Shown here: one piece after another, positions 1 through 14,106 of the stretch
How the letters are laid out: the number at the start of each line of letters is the position of its first letter
How positions within the stretch are numbered: position 1 is the stretch's first letter
Assembly (NCBI RefSeq): GCF_014466955.1
Contig: NZ_AP023396.1
Span: forward strand, 6,448,001-6,512,000
DNA: 64,000 nt
Reading direction: 5' to 3'
DNA from: Nocardia wallacei
GTDB lineage: Bacteria > Actinomycetota > Actinomycetes > Mycobacteriales > Mycobacteriaceae
Program-made: the position numbers and the translations under genes
Notes under the pieces: model-generated
Databases searched by the model: none
What the model saw: only the letters and a program-made list of their open reading frames with translations
Told to the model about the DNA's origin: nothing

Positions 1-4
1 CGTC

Positions 5-5541
<5,537 letters not shown>

Positions 5542-5545
<4 letters not shown>

Positions 5546-6510
5546 ACAACTCAGGCGGAGTCCTCGTCGAGGGCATCGAGAAATCCTTCGGTCCCGTGGC
5601 CGCGCTGCGCGGCATCCATTTCGAGGCCGCGCCGGGTGAGGTGCTCGGCGTGCTCGGCCCCAACGGCGCGGGCAAGACCACGACGGTGAACATCCTGTCC
5701 ACCCTGATCGCCCCCGATCGCGGCCGCGCGCTGGTGGCCGGGCACGATGTGGTCGCCGATCCGGCCGCGGTGCGCCGGTCGGTCATGCTCACCGGCCAGT
5801 TCGCCGCGCTGGACGACATGCTCACCGGCGCGGAGAATCTCGTGCTCTTCGGGCGATTGCTGGGGTTGCGCAAGCGCGCCGCCCGCGCCCGTGCGGCGGA
5901 ACTGCTGGCGGAATTCGATCTCACCGCGGCCGCGGACCGAAAGGTCGGCACGTATTCCGGCGGCATGCGGCGGCGCATCGACATCGCCTGCGGCCTGGTG
6001 GTACGCCCGGACGTGGTGTTCCTGGACGAGCCGACAACGGGCCTGGACCCGCGCAGTCGCCAGGGCGTGTGGGACCTGGTCGGAGGTTTCCGGAACGAGG
6101 GCATCACCACGCTGCTCACCACTCAATATCTGGAGGAGGCGGACGCGCTGTGTGACCGCATCATCGTGATCGACCACGGCGCGGTCATCGCCGAGGGCAC
6201 CGCCGACGAGCTGAAGTCGCGCACCGGCGGCAGCTATTGCGAGGTGGTGCCGCTGGACCTGAACGATCTCCCGGCGATCGCGACCGCGCTCGGCACACTG
6301 CTGCCCGACACCGATCGCACTGTGCTGTCCGGTGATTCGGACCGCATCACGATCCCGGCGCCCGACGGCCACAAGACCCTCGCCGAAGCGCTGCGCCGCC
6401 TCGACGGCGCGGGCGTGGAACTGGTGGACATCGCCCTGCGCCGACCCTCGCTCGACGACGTCTTCCTCCAGCTCACCGGCCACTCGGCGAAAGGTGGTAG
6501 TGAGCAATGA
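5542..6510 (+). CDS. ABC transporter ATP-binding protein, DrrA type
   Basis: Nucleotide-binding subunit of an exporter, 322 aa. Walker A GPNGAGKTT lies at residues 39-47, the signature YSGGMRRR at about 138, Walker B with DEPTTGLDP at about 162, and an H-loop region follows. The length, the C-terminal extension after about residue 230 and the match to daunorubicin-resistance ATPases place it in the DrrA family. The GTG start overlaps the synthetase stop as GTGA, and its own stop overlaps the next ATG, so the NRPS and the exporter are translationally coupled. It probably energises export of the peptide made by the synthetase. A longer open frame running upstream is antisense-like noise inside the NRPS gene. 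Confidence 0.93.
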
Positions 6511-7316
6511 CCTTGTGGCACAGTGCGAGTCGCCCGGCACCGGTGACCGCCCAGCAGTGGTGGGTGCTGACCACACGGCTTGTCGCGCCGTCGGTACGGA
6601 CCGGCGAGGTGCTCGGCTCGATCCTGGCCCCCGCGGCCTTCACCGCCAGCTTCTATCTGCCGCTGGATCGCGTGATGTCCTTCTCCGGCACCGGATTCAG
6701 CAATTACGCCCAGTTCATGATGCCGATCGTGATCCTGCAGGCCGCCGCCTTCACCGCCATCGGCGCCGCCTTCCGGGCCGCCACCGACGCGGTGTCCGGG
6801 CTCGACCGGCGCTTCGGGACCATGCCGATCGGGTTGCTGGTTCCGGTCGCGGCGCGCATGGCGGGCAACATCTTCCGGCTGTCGATCGCGCTCGCCGCCG
6901 CGCTGGCCTGCGGTCACGTCATCGGCTTCCGCTTCCACCTCGACGCCGCGCACACCGCCGGGTTCCTGCTGCTCGCCCTGGCGATCGGCGTCGCGTTCAC
7001 GCTCGGCGCCGACGTGATCGGCACGGTGTCGAGGAGTCCGGAGGGCACCTCACAGGCGCTGGTGCTGCCGCCGCTGATCTTCGGCATGCTGTCCACCGGA
7101 CTGGCCCCCGCACAGCAATTCCCGCACTGGGTACAGCCTTTCGTACGCAACCAACCCGTCTCGCAGTTCGCGATCGCGCTGCGCACCCTGGCCGGGGACA
7201 CCACCGCCACCACCGCGGTGTCCTGGTCCACGGTCGGCCCGGCGCTGCTGTGGGTGGCCGGAATGCTGCTGGCGGGGCTCGTCTGCAGCGGTCGAGTCGA
7301 TCGGAGCAAGGGATGA
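6507..7316 (+). CDS. ABC-2 type permease, DrrB-like (first of two)
   Basis: Integral membrane subunit of the exporter, 269 aa, with about six hydrophobic segments and the PxxQ/NPVSQF region typical of ABC-2 permeases near residue 215. Its ATG overlaps the ATPase stop by 4 bases (ATGA) and its stop overlaps the start of the second permease, so three transporter genes form one tight operon with the NRPS. Known Drr systems of mycobacteria and streptomycetes use one ATPase with two such permeases to move lipids or polyketides; a peptide cargo here is inferred from the neighbour. Confidence 0.9.
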   Translation: MTLWHSASRPAPVTAQQWWVLTTRLVAPSVRTGEVLGSILAPAAFTASFYLPLDRVMSFSGTGFSNYAQFMMPIVILQAAAFTAIGAAFRAATDAVSGLDRRFGTMPIGLLVPVAARMAGNIFRLSIALAAALACGHVIGFRFHLDAAHTAGFLLLALAIGVAFTLGADVIGTVSRSPEGTSQALVLPPLIFGMLSTGLAPAQQFPHWVQPFVRNQPVSQFAIALRTLAGDTTATTAVSWSTVGPALLWVAGMLLAGLVCSGRVDRSKG

Positions 7317-8131
7317 CGACCCCGACAGCCGCCGCCCGCCGCGCACCCGCCGGGCCGGAGAACTCCCCCGCGGCATTCCTGCGGCACACCGTGATCCAGA
7401 CCCAGCGGCTGCTGCTGCGCTGGACCCGCAGCCCGATCACGCTGCTGGAGACGCTGATCATCCCCTGTCTGCTGCTGTTCATGCTCGACACCGTGATCGG
7501 CGGGCAGATCGAGCGGTTCTCCGGGACCAGCGCGCTGTACGGTTCGGTGCCCATGGTCGCGATCGTCGGGGCGCTGTCGGGCGCGGTCGCGGGCGGGGTG
7601 ATGCTCGGCCGCGAACGCGATTGCGGCCTGCTCGCCCGATTCTGGGTGCTGCCCGTACACCGAGCCTCCGGACCGGCGGCCCGCATCCTGGCCGAGGGCT
7701 GCCGGATTCTGGTGGGCACCTGTGTCGTGGTCGCGCTCGGGTGCGTCCTCGGGTTCCGATTCCAGCAAGGGTTTCTCGCGGCGCTGGGATTCGTCCTGAT
7801 CCCGGTGCTGTTCGGGCTCGCCTTCGCGACCATCGTCACCGCCATCGCCGTGTTCACCGCGAAAGCGACGCTGGTGGAAGGGATTACGATCCTGTCCTCG
7901 CTGCTGATGTTCTTCGGCACCGGATTCGTACCGCTGGCGGCCTACCCGCGGTGGATCCAGCCGGTGGTGCGCAATCAGCCGATGTCGGTGGCGGTGGACG
8001 CGATGAAGGCTTTGTCGCTGGGCGGACCGCTGGCCCATCCCCTGACCCTGACCGTGCTGTGGTGCGCCGGTGCGATCGCCGTATTCGCGGTGCCCGCGGC
8101 GATCGGCTACCGGCGCACCAGCCGCCGGTGA
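7313..8131 (+). CDS. ABC-2 type permease, DrrC-like (second of two)
   Basis: Second membrane subunit of the Drr-type exporter, 272 aa. About 50 soluble residues are followed by hydrophobic segments, and there is a VRNQPMSVAVDAMKAL stretch near the C-terminus that matches the equivalent VRNQPVSQF stretch of the first permease, so the two are distant paralogues. The ATG start overlaps the preceding stop (ATGA). The gene ends 4 bases before the convergent antiporter gene, with no room for a conventional terminator. Confidence 0.9.
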   Translation: MTTPTAAARRAPAGPENSPAAFLRHTVIQTQRLLLRWTRSPITLLETLIIPCLLLFMLDTVIGGQIERFSGTSALYGSVPMVAIVGALSGAVAGGVMLGRERDCGLLARFWVLPVHRASGPAARILAEGCRILVGTCVVVALGCVLGFRFQQGFLAALGFVLIPVLFGLAFATIVTAIAVFTAKATLVEGITILSSLLMFFGTGFVPLAAYPRWIQPVVRNQPMSVAVDAMKALSLGGPLAHPLTLTVLWCAGAIAVFAVPAAIGYRRTSRR

Positions 8132-8135
8132 CCGC

Positions 8136-9338
8136 TCAGCGCGCCGGGCTGCGCACCCCGGCCCGCGCGGGACGACGACGGTCCACCCACACCAGGACCG
8201 GCTCGGTTACGCGGGCGGCGATCGGCCCGAGCACGGCCATCAACAGCACGTAAGTGGTCGCCAGCGCGGCGAACTCGTCCGGCACCGCCCCCGCGGCGAC
8301 GGCCAGACCGGCGATGACGATGGAGAACTCGCCGTGGGCCACCAACGCCGTACCCGCGCGGGCGCGGCCGTACCGGGAGGCTCCCGCGCGCTTGGCCGCC
8401 CACCAGCCGGTAGCCACCTTCGTCACCACGGTGACCACGGCCAGCACGACCGCCCAGCCCAGCACCGGCGGAATGCTCTTCGGATCGGTGCTCAGCCCGA
8501 ACAGCACGAAGAACAGCGCGGCGAACAGATCGCGCAGCGGTTCGAGGATCTTCGTCGCGGTGTGGGCGGTGGTGTCGGAGATGGCGATGCCGAGCAGGAA
8601 CGCGCCCACCGCGGCCGAGATCTGCAGCGTGGAGGCGACCCCGGCGACCAGCAGCGCCGAGCCGAGCAGCTTGAGCAGGAAGATCTCGCGGTCCTCGCTG
8701 TCGACCACGGCGGAGACGAACCGGCCGTACCGCAGCGCGACCACCAGCACGACGGTCACCGCCACCAGCGCGATGGCGAGCGTCTTCAGCCCGGCGACGA
8801 AACCGACCCCGGCCAGTACCGCGGTGAGCACCGGCAGATAGCCCGCCATCACGAGATCCTCGAACACCAGGATCGACAGAATGGTGGGTGTCTCCCGGTT
8901 GCCGACCCGGCCGAGATCGTTGAGCACCTTCGCGACGATGCCCGACGACGAGATGTAGGTGACCCCGGCCATCGCCACCGCGCCGGCGAATCCCCAGCCC
9001 AGCAGCAGCGCGACCAGCACACCGGGGGTCGCGTTCAGCACCAGGTCCAGCACGCCTGCCAGCCAGGAGGCCCGCATCCCCGTCACCAGCTCGGCGGCAC
9101 TGTATTCCAGCCCGAGCAGCAGCAACAGCAATACGACCCCGATCTCGGAGGCGAGGTGGATGAACTCGTCCGCCTGATGCAGTTGCACCAGGCCGCCGGT
9201 GCCGAAGACCAGGCCGCCGACGAGGTACAGCGGGATCGGCGACATCCCGATCCGCGCCGCCAGCCGTCCCAGCAGTCCGAGCCCGAAAAATACCGCGCCC
9301 AACTGCACCAGTGCGAGCGCGGTGTCCTGTGCCACCAC
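8136..9338 (-). CDS. CPA2-family cation/proton antiporter (KefB/KhtU-like membrane subunit)
   Basis: Membrane antiporter of 400 aa, with about 12 hydrophobic segments across its whole length, ending in a short basic tail. It lacks the KTN/TrkA-N domain of full-length KefB; regulation is supplied by the separate TrkA-C protein encoded just upstream. The SEIGVVLLLLLLGLEY and GVTYISSSGIVAKVL stretches are typical of the Na/H exchanger domain (PF00999). Start is GTG, 4 bases after the stop of the TrkA-C gene. Two-gene units of this kind (KhtT-KhtU of Bacillus) export K+ in exchange for protons at high pH or osmotic stress; the substrate here is inferred. Confidence 0.9.
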   Translation of the reverse strand: MVAQDTALALVQLGAVFFGLGLLGRLAARIGMSPIPLYLVGGLVFGTGGLVQLHQADEFIHLASEIGVVLLLLLLGLEYSAAELVTGMRASWLAGVLDLVLNATPGVLVALLLGWGFAGAVAMAGVTYISSSGIVAKVLNDLGRVGNRETPTILSILVFEDLVMAGYLPVLTAVLAGVGFVAGLKTLAIALVAVTVVLVVALRYGRFVSAVVDSEDREIFLLKLLGSALLVAGVASTLQISAAVGAFLLGIAISDTTAHTATKILEPLRDLFAALFFVLFGLSTDPKSIPPVLGWAVVLAVVTVVTKVATGWWAAKRAGASRYGRARAGTALVAHGEFSIVIAGLAVAAGAVPDEFAALATTYVLLMAVLGPIAARVTEPVLVWVDRRRPARAGVRSPAR

Positions 9339-9342
9339 GGGC

Positions 9343-9825
9343 TCAGCCGTCCGCGAGGATATCGGCGGCCGCCGCCAGGCCCGCCACGGTACCGACGACC
9401 ACCAGCGCGTCGCCGGCCGCGAGGACGAACTCCGGTCCGGGCGACGGGATGGGATGCCCGGAACGCACCACCGCGACGACGGAAACCTTTGTCCGCGTAC
9501 GCATCCGGGTGTCGCCGAGCGGGCGGTCGACGAACGGGGAGCCGGACCGGATGCCCAGCTGCCGAGTGGTCACGCCGTCGAGATCGCGATGCTCCTCCTG
9601 CAATTGCGCCACCAGCTGCGGCGCGCCGAGCAGATTCGCCAGCACCGAGGCCTCGTGCGCCGACAGCGAGATCTGGTCGGTCACATCGGGATTGCTGGGC
9701 TTGCTCACGATCAGATCGATCGTGCCGTCCTTGTGATCGATAACCCCGACGCGCCGCCGGGAAGAAGCCGACAAGAATTCCTTACGCACACCGATACCAG
9801 GTAACGGTGTCACTTCAACATTCAC
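9343..9825 (-). CDS. Antiporter regulatory subunit with TrkA-C (RCK-C) domain, KhtT-like
   Basis: Soluble 160-aa protein. The N-terminal half (to about residue 75) is a KhtT-type domain and the C-terminal half is a TrkA-C domain with the final GDALVVVGT strand that binds small ligands such as nucleotides in this family. It probably sits on the cytosolic face of the antiporter encoded 4 bases downstream and gates it. Start is GTG with a GGGTGGG ribosome site, 9 bases after the XRE regulator stop, so regulator, gating subunit and transporter may be one transcript. Confidence 0.9.
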   Translation of the reverse strand: MNVEVTPLPGIGVRKEFLSASSRRRVGVIDHKDGTIDLIVSKPSNPDVTDQISLSAHEASVLANLLGAPQLVAQLQEEHRDLDGVTTRQLGIRSGSPFVDRPLGDTRMRTRTKVSVVAVVRSGHPIPSPGPEFVLAAGDALVVVGTVAGLAAAADILADG

Positions 9826-9834
9826 ATACCCACC

Positions 9835-10734
9835 CTAAGGGGCCGCGGCCAGCGCGGTGATAAGCTCCAGGCTCTGCTCGGGCGGTCTGGCGTGCACGCA
9901 CAACCGGTCCCAGATCGCGTGATAGGCATCCAGGTCGCCGCGGCGGTCGAGGAACTGGGCGCCGGTGGCGTGGTGCAGATGAACGATGTCGCCCAGATCC
10001 GGTGCGGCGAAGCGCAGCAGCGTGAACGGGACCGAACTGATCGCGGGTCCGCCGATATGGTCGGGCACGATCTGCACGGTCGCGTCACCGGCGGCCGCGA
10101 CCGCCGCCAGGTGGTCGAGCTGGTCCCGCCACACCCCCGTGCCGCCGAACGGCCGGCGCAGCACCGCCTCCTCGATCACCAGCCAGACCTTGGGCGCGCC
10201 CGGGCGATACAGCAGGCGCTGCCGCCGCATCAGCAGCTCGACGCGGCGCTGGATGTCCGCGGTCGGGCCGGGCCGGGCGATGGCGGCCACGGCGTGCGCG
10301 TAGCCCGCGGTCTGCAGCAGGTCCGGGATCACGCCCGGGGAATACGACCGCACCAGCGCGGCCGCGTCCTCCAGCGCCAGGTACGTGTCCAGCCGCTGGG
10401 CTCCCAGGTCGCCGTCGACCTGCCAGCGGCCGGTGGCGTTGGCGCGCTCGGCGAGCCGGAGGAAATCGGCGCGGGTGTCGGGATCGTCGACCCCGTACAG
10501 CGACAGCAGATCGTCGACGTCGATGGCCCGGAACCCGACCCGCCCGGCCTCCAGGCGGCTGATCTTCGAATGCGAGGCGCGAATGGACCGCCCGGCGGCC
10601 TGCCCGCTGATCCCCGCCGCCTCGCGCAACCGCCGCAGCCGTGCGCCCAGCACCAGTCGCAGCAAGGCCGGGTCCGCTCCCGGCTCCACTCCGCTCTCCG
10701 GGACCGCCGCCCGGGCGGCATCGCGCTCGATCAC
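9835..10734 (-). CDS. XRE-family regulator with C-terminal DUF5753 domain
   Basis: DNA-binding regulator of 299 aa. A Cro/C1 helix-turn-helix lies at about residues 30-85 (LGARLRRLREAAGISGQAAG, then KISRLEAG). The large C-terminal DUF5753 domain of actinobacterial XRE proteins follows (YSPGVIPDLLQTAGYA, the RRQRLLYRP region, and the end VHARPPEQSLELI). I chose GTG 10734 because AGGAGG lies 6 bases upstream; the frame is open further, but the extension is arginine-rich and lacks family features. It diverges from a small gene and a methyltransferase across an operator-like region, and lies 9 bases upstream of the antiporter genes. Confidence 0.92.
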   Translation of the reverse strand: MIERDAARAAVPESGVEPGADPALLRLVLGARLRRLREAAGISGQAAGRSIRASHSKISRLEAGRVGFRAIDVDDLLSLYGVDDPDTRADFLRLAERANATGRWQVDGDLGAQRLDTYLALEDAAALVRSYSPGVIPDLLQTAGYAHAVAAIARPGPTADIQRRVELLMRRQRLLYRPGAPKVWLVIEEAVLRRPFGGTGVWRDQLDHLAAVAAAGDATVQIVPDHIGGPAISSVPFTLLRFAAPDLGDIVHLHHATGAQFLDRRGDLDAYHAIWDRLCVHARPPEQSLELITALAAAP

Positions 10735-10800
10735 AGGTTTCCTCCTGTCGCGTCGCGGTAACGCGTCATCGAGTGTGCCACAACAGCTTAGGTGATACCT

Positions 10801-10846
10801 ACGTACGTACGCACGTGCTCCTGCACGTGCATTTGCACGGTAGAAT
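10801..10846. promoter_or_regulatory. Palindrome-rich operator/promoter between XRE gene and divergent small gene
   Basis: ACGTACGTAC at 10801-10810 is self-complementary. The 8-bp palindrome GCACGTGC occurs at 10811-10818 and again at 10823-10830, 12 bp apart, followed by a half-site TTGCACGG. TAGAAT at 10841-10846 is a plausible -10 element for the rightward genes, so a bound protein would cover the -35 region. It is most likely an autoregulatory site for the divergent XRE protein; this is inference from position and symmetry. Confidence 0.6.
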
Positions 10847-10889
10847 GAGGGCGCACATATCGGGACCGCGCCATGCGAGGGGGACACCC

Positions 10890-11096
10890 GTGACCGACGC
10901 CATCGGCACCACCGCGGCGGCCGCGCACCCGCGCGCCGGCCGCGTCGGAATACTCGACGTGACAAGGGAATACGGAATCAATGCCGTCCGCGAGCGGGTC
11001 GCGCAGCTGCGTGCCGCCGGGCAGCGGCACGCGGCACTGGCCATCGAGCGTGAACTCGAACTCGCCGGTCTGCGCACCACGCCGGACGCCGCCTGA
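10890..11096 (+). CDS. Small conserved-looking protein, 68 aa, unknown function
   Basis: Start GTG 10890 with GAGGGGG 5-9 bases upstream. The protein has an alanine-rich first 20 residues and then a predicted helical part (VGILDVTREYGINAVRERV, then QLRAAGQRHAALAIEREL). It is not a DUF397 protein, the usual small partner of DUF5753 XRE regulators, because it lacks the W-x-K-S-x-[YF]-S-x-G motif. It sits where such a partner would be, directly divergent from the XRE gene and 63 bases before a DUF574 methyltransferase. It may be a functional substitute; nothing in the sequence gives a biochemical role. Confidence 0.6.
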   Translation: MTDAIGTTAAAAHPRAGRVGILDVTREYGINAVRERVAQLRAAGQRHAALAIERELELAGLRTTPDAA

Positions 11097-11159
11097 AGCT
11101 CTGCGCCGAAACGCGGAAAGCCTTGCGTGCGAAAGGAGCCCGGCGGGTAGCATGAGCCG

Positions 11160-11963
11160 ATGACCCAGGACCGCGAGGCGCTCGCCGCGATCGACATCGA
11201 TACGCCGCACGCGGCACGCATCTGGAACTACTGGATGGGCGGCAGCGACAACTACCCCGCCGACCGCGCCGCCGGAGACGCGGTCGCCGCGGTCTATCCC
11301 GATATCGTCCGGATGGCCCGGCTGTCGCGGGAGTTCCTGGTGCAGGTGGTGAGCTATCTGGCCGGGGAGGCGGGCATCCGCCAGTTCATCGATGTGGGCA
11401 CCGGGCTGCCCACCATGCAGAACACCCACGAGGTGGCCCAGCAGCTCGCGCCCGAGTCTCGCATCGTCTACGTCGACAACGACACGCTGGTCCTCGCCCA
11501 CGCCCGCGCTCTGCTGACCAACACCAGCCCGGAGGGCGTGACCACCTACGTACACGCCGACTACCACGATCCCGACCTGATTCTGACCGAGGCGCGGAAG
11601 GTCCTCGACTTCAGCCGGCCGACGGCGGTGCTGTTCATGGGCGTTCTCGGCTACGAACCGGAGCTGGACACCGTCCGCGATATCGTCACGCGCCTGCTCG
11701 ACCCGATGCCCGCGGGCAGCTACCTGGTGCTGTGGGACGGCACCGACACCGGATCCGCCGTGGTCGCCGGCAGCGAGCGGCTCGTCCAGGCGGGCGGCGC
11801 ACCCTACATATTGCGCAGTCCCGAGGAGCTTTCCAGCTGTTTCGCGGGTATGGAGCTGGTGGAGCCGGGCATGGTGCCCATCACCGACTGGCGGCCGCTG
11901 CGGCATCGCATCGGCATGGCCGAACCGCTCGACGCGTACGGCGCCGTCGGCCGCAAGCCATAG
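11160..11963 (+). CDS. SAM-dependent methyltransferase, DUF574/Methyltransf_19 family (first copy)
   Basis: 267 aa, the usual family length. The family signature ARIWNYWMGGSDNYPADR lies at about residues 20-37; a Rossmann SAM site follows with FIDVGTGLPT (about 79), YVDNDTLVLAHARALL (about 103-118) and YVHADYHDP (about 130). Substrates of this large actinobacterial family are unknown; its members very often lie beside DUF5753 XRE regulators, as here. The ATG start follows GAAAGGAGC at 11128-11136 by a long gap, so the ribosome site is uncertain. A paralogue lies at 26081-26911 on the other strand. Confidence 0.9.
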   Translation: MTQDREALAAIDIDTPHAARIWNYWMGGSDNYPADRAAGDAVAAVYPDIVRMARLSREFLVQVVSYLAGEAGIRQFIDVGTGLPTMQNTHEVAQQLAPESRIVYVDNDTLVLAHARALLTNTSPEGVTTYVHADYHDPDLILTEARKVLDFSRPTAVLFMGVLGYEPELDTVRDIVTRLLDPMPAGSYLVLWDGTDTGSAVVAGSERLVQAGGAPYILRSPEELSSCFAGMELVEPGMVPITDWRPLRHRIGMAEPLDAYGAVGRKP

Positions 11964-12152
11964 CACGACTCGTCGTCCGCCGCGCCGAACCGCGGTGGAC
12001 ACGCGCGCCGAATTTCTCGTCCTCATCCCGGCATTGTTACGGTCGCCGCCGCTCGACCCTTTCCATCGATGCCTGGCCCCGCCGATCGTTTCCCGGGTTC
12101 GCACGGCATCGGCCGTGTTCATCCGCTGAGACGTCGAAAGGACTGAGGGCAA

Positions 12153-13367
12153 ATGCAGGACGTGGAATCCGACATCCTCGAGCTGACCGACGAGTTCTAT
12201 CAGGACCCGCACGCCACCTACCGGGAGCTGCGTAGCCGCGGCCCGGTCCACCGCATCCGGCTCGACGGCGTGCTCGGCTGGCTGATCGTCGACTACGACG
12301 TGGCCAAGCAGGCCTTCGCCGAGCTGAGTATCAGCAAGCGGATCGGCTCGCCGCAGGGCCGGGCGGTGCTCGCCGCGAACGGCGCCGCCGGACAGTTCGA
12401 CGGCGTCATCAACGACAACATGCTCTTCGCCGATCCGCCGCAGCACACCCGGCTGCGGCGGCTGGTCGCACCCGCCTTCGCCGGTCGCGCGGTACGCGAT
12501 CTCGGGCCGCGGATCACCGCACTCGCCGACGAGCTGCTCGACGCCATGACCACCGGCGACACCGCGGACCTGCTGGACAGCTACGCCTTTCCGCTGCCGA
12601 TCGCGGTGATCTGCGAACTGCTCGGGGTGCCCGACCGCGACAAGGACGAATTCCGGTCCTGGACAGCGACTATCGTCGATGATTCGGCGCCGATCGAGAG
12701 ACGCACCAGCGCCGGGGTGAGCTTCTTCTCCTACCTCACCGAGCTGATCGCCGCGCGCCGCGACGCCCCGGGCGCCGACCTGCTCTCCGAACTCATCGTC
12801 GCGAAGGACGATGACGACCGCCTCGACCAGCAGGAACTCATCTCGCTGATGTTGCTGCTGCTGGCGGCCGGGCACGAGACCACGGTCAACCTCATCGGCA
12901 ACGCGGTGCTGGAACTGCTGCGCGACCCGGCGACCGCACAGCGGTTGCGCTCCGACCCCGAACAGATCCCCGGCTATCTCGAGGAACTGCTGCGCTGCCA
13001 GGGCCCGGTGCACCTGGCGACCGCCCGCTACACCACGGCACCGATCACGTTGGGCGGCAAGGACATCGACGCCGGTGAGTTCATCATGATCTCCCTCGCC
13101 GCGGTCAACCGCGACCCGCGGCGCTTCACCGACCCCGAACACCTCGACCCCGCCCGCCCGGACCACCGTCACATGGCCTTCGGCTACGGCATCCACTTCT
13201 GCCTCGGGGCGGCCCTGGCCAGAATGGAAGCGACGATAGCCCTGACCCGCCTCCTCGAACGCCTCCCCCATCTTTCCCTCGACACCGATTTCGACGCGTT
13301 GACCTGGCGTAAGAGCCTTCTCATCCGCGGCCTCACCGCCCTCCCCGTCCGGTTCACTCCTCGCTGA
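12153..13367 (+). CDS. Cytochrome P450 (CYP), 404 aa
   Basis: Soluble bacterial haem monooxygenase. The I-helix oxygen motif AGHETT is at residues 239-244, the K-helix ExxR is in EELLR at about 285, and the haem loop FGYGIHFCLG has its axial Cys at residue 350. NDNMLFADPPQHTRLRRLV near residue 90 matches the C-helix region of CYP107/CYP105-type enzymes. No ferredoxin or ferredoxin reductase is adjacent, so electrons must come from elsewhere. The ATG follows AAAGGACTGAGGG. The last 14 bases overlap the convergent gene that follows. The substrate cannot be read from sequence. Confidence 0.95.
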   Translation: MQDVESDILELTDEFYQDPHATYRELRSRGPVHRIRLDGVLGWLIVDYDVAKQAFAELSISKRIGSPQGRAVLAANGAAGQFDGVINDNMLFADPPQHTRLRRLVAPAFAGRAVRDLGPRITALADELLDAMTTGDTADLLDSYAFPLPIAVICELLGVPDRDKDEFRSWTATIVDDSAPIERRTSAGVSFFSYLTELIAARRDAPGADLLSELIVAKDDDDRLDQQELISLMLLLLAAGHETTVNLIGNAVLELLRDPATAQRLRSDPEQIPGYLEELLRCQGPVHLATARYTTAPITLGGKDIDAGEFIMISLAAVNRDPRRFTDPEHLDPARPDHRHMAFGYGIHFCLGAALARMEATIALTRLLERLPHLSLDTDFDALTWRKSLLIRGLTALPVRFTPR

Positions 13368-14016
13368 GGAGGGTGGCGAAGTGGCGGAACCGGTCGGTGG
13401 GCTTCAGCTCGGTTTCGTCGTTTCGGTGAATGGTGGTGGCGGCCAGGTCGAGGGTGCCGTCGCGCCACCAGTAGACCCAGGGGCTCAGGGGGTGGGGGTC
13501 TTCGGCGTGGCAGACGCGGGCCAGTTGGGCCAGCACCGTCGCGGAGGCGGCCAATTCGGGGCCGATGATCGGGTAGGCGTAGATGTGCTGCTCGGAGGGG
13601 AGGATGAGGACGGCGCCGTGCGGACCGGTGACGGGGTGGTCGCCGAGCCAGCGGGCATGGGCGGTCAGGTACGCGGGGCCGGACAGGATGGCCATCGGGG
13701 GCAGGCCCGCGGCGAGAGGTACGTCGAAGTCGCCGTGGCGGATTCGAACGCCGCCCGCGGCACGGACGTTGTGTTCGGCGAGGGTGAACAGTTCGAATTC
13801 GCCGATCGGCCAGCTCCGCAGCATGTCGAAGGTGACGGGAACGACCGTGCCGTCGCGGTCGACCACCACCCGCTGGATCAGTCCCGGAGCGACCACGCGC
13901 CGCACCACATCGGGCCCGGTGGCGGCGGTGGAGTACAGCCCGGTCCGGATCAGCGGCCGCACCGTCGCGAAATCGGTGTGGTCGAGCCGCAGCCGATCAT
14001 GGTGTGCGACAGACAT
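13354..14016 (-). CDS. Conserved-looking hypothetical protein, 220 aa
   Basis: I do not recognise the family. The protein is soluble, with no signal peptide or membrane segment. It shows a mixed alpha/beta pattern, a PGLIQRVVVDRDGTVVPV strand pair near residue 45, a GPHGAVLILPSEQHIYAYPI core near 130, and a tryptophan-rich SPWVYWWRDGTL segment near 180. Some features (an N-terminal half read as a domain with late-stage immunity or chaperone look) are too weak to use. It converges on the P450 gene with a 14-base overlap. ATG 14016 is preceded by a GGAGCAG ribosome site. Confidence 0.7.
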   Translation of the reverse strand: MSVAHHDRLRLDHTDFATVRPLIRTGLYSTAATGPDVVRRVVAPGLIQRVVVDRDGTVVPVTFDMLRSWPIGEFELFTLAEHNVRAAGGVRIRHGDFDVPLAAGLPPMAILSGPAYLTAHARWLGDHPVTGPHGAVLILPSEQHIYAYPIIGPELAASATVLAQLARVCHAEDPHPLSPWVYWWRDGTLDLAATTIHRNDETELKPTDRFRHFATLLSEE

Positions 14017-14106
14017 TTCGCTGCTCCCGTTCCGTGATCGCGGACGCGCGCCACGTCCACCCGAGACCTCGATTGTGTCCTACCGCGCCGAGGAATCGGG
14101 ACCCGG

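Noticed and set aside
10735..10965. N-terminal extension of the XRE regulator
   Set aside because: Arg-rich, crosses the divergent promoter; a strong AGGAGG lies before GTG 10734.
10788..13271. 827-codon minus-strand frame across the methyltransferase and P450
   Set aside because: Opposes two clear genes with catalytic motifs and shows no domain of its own.
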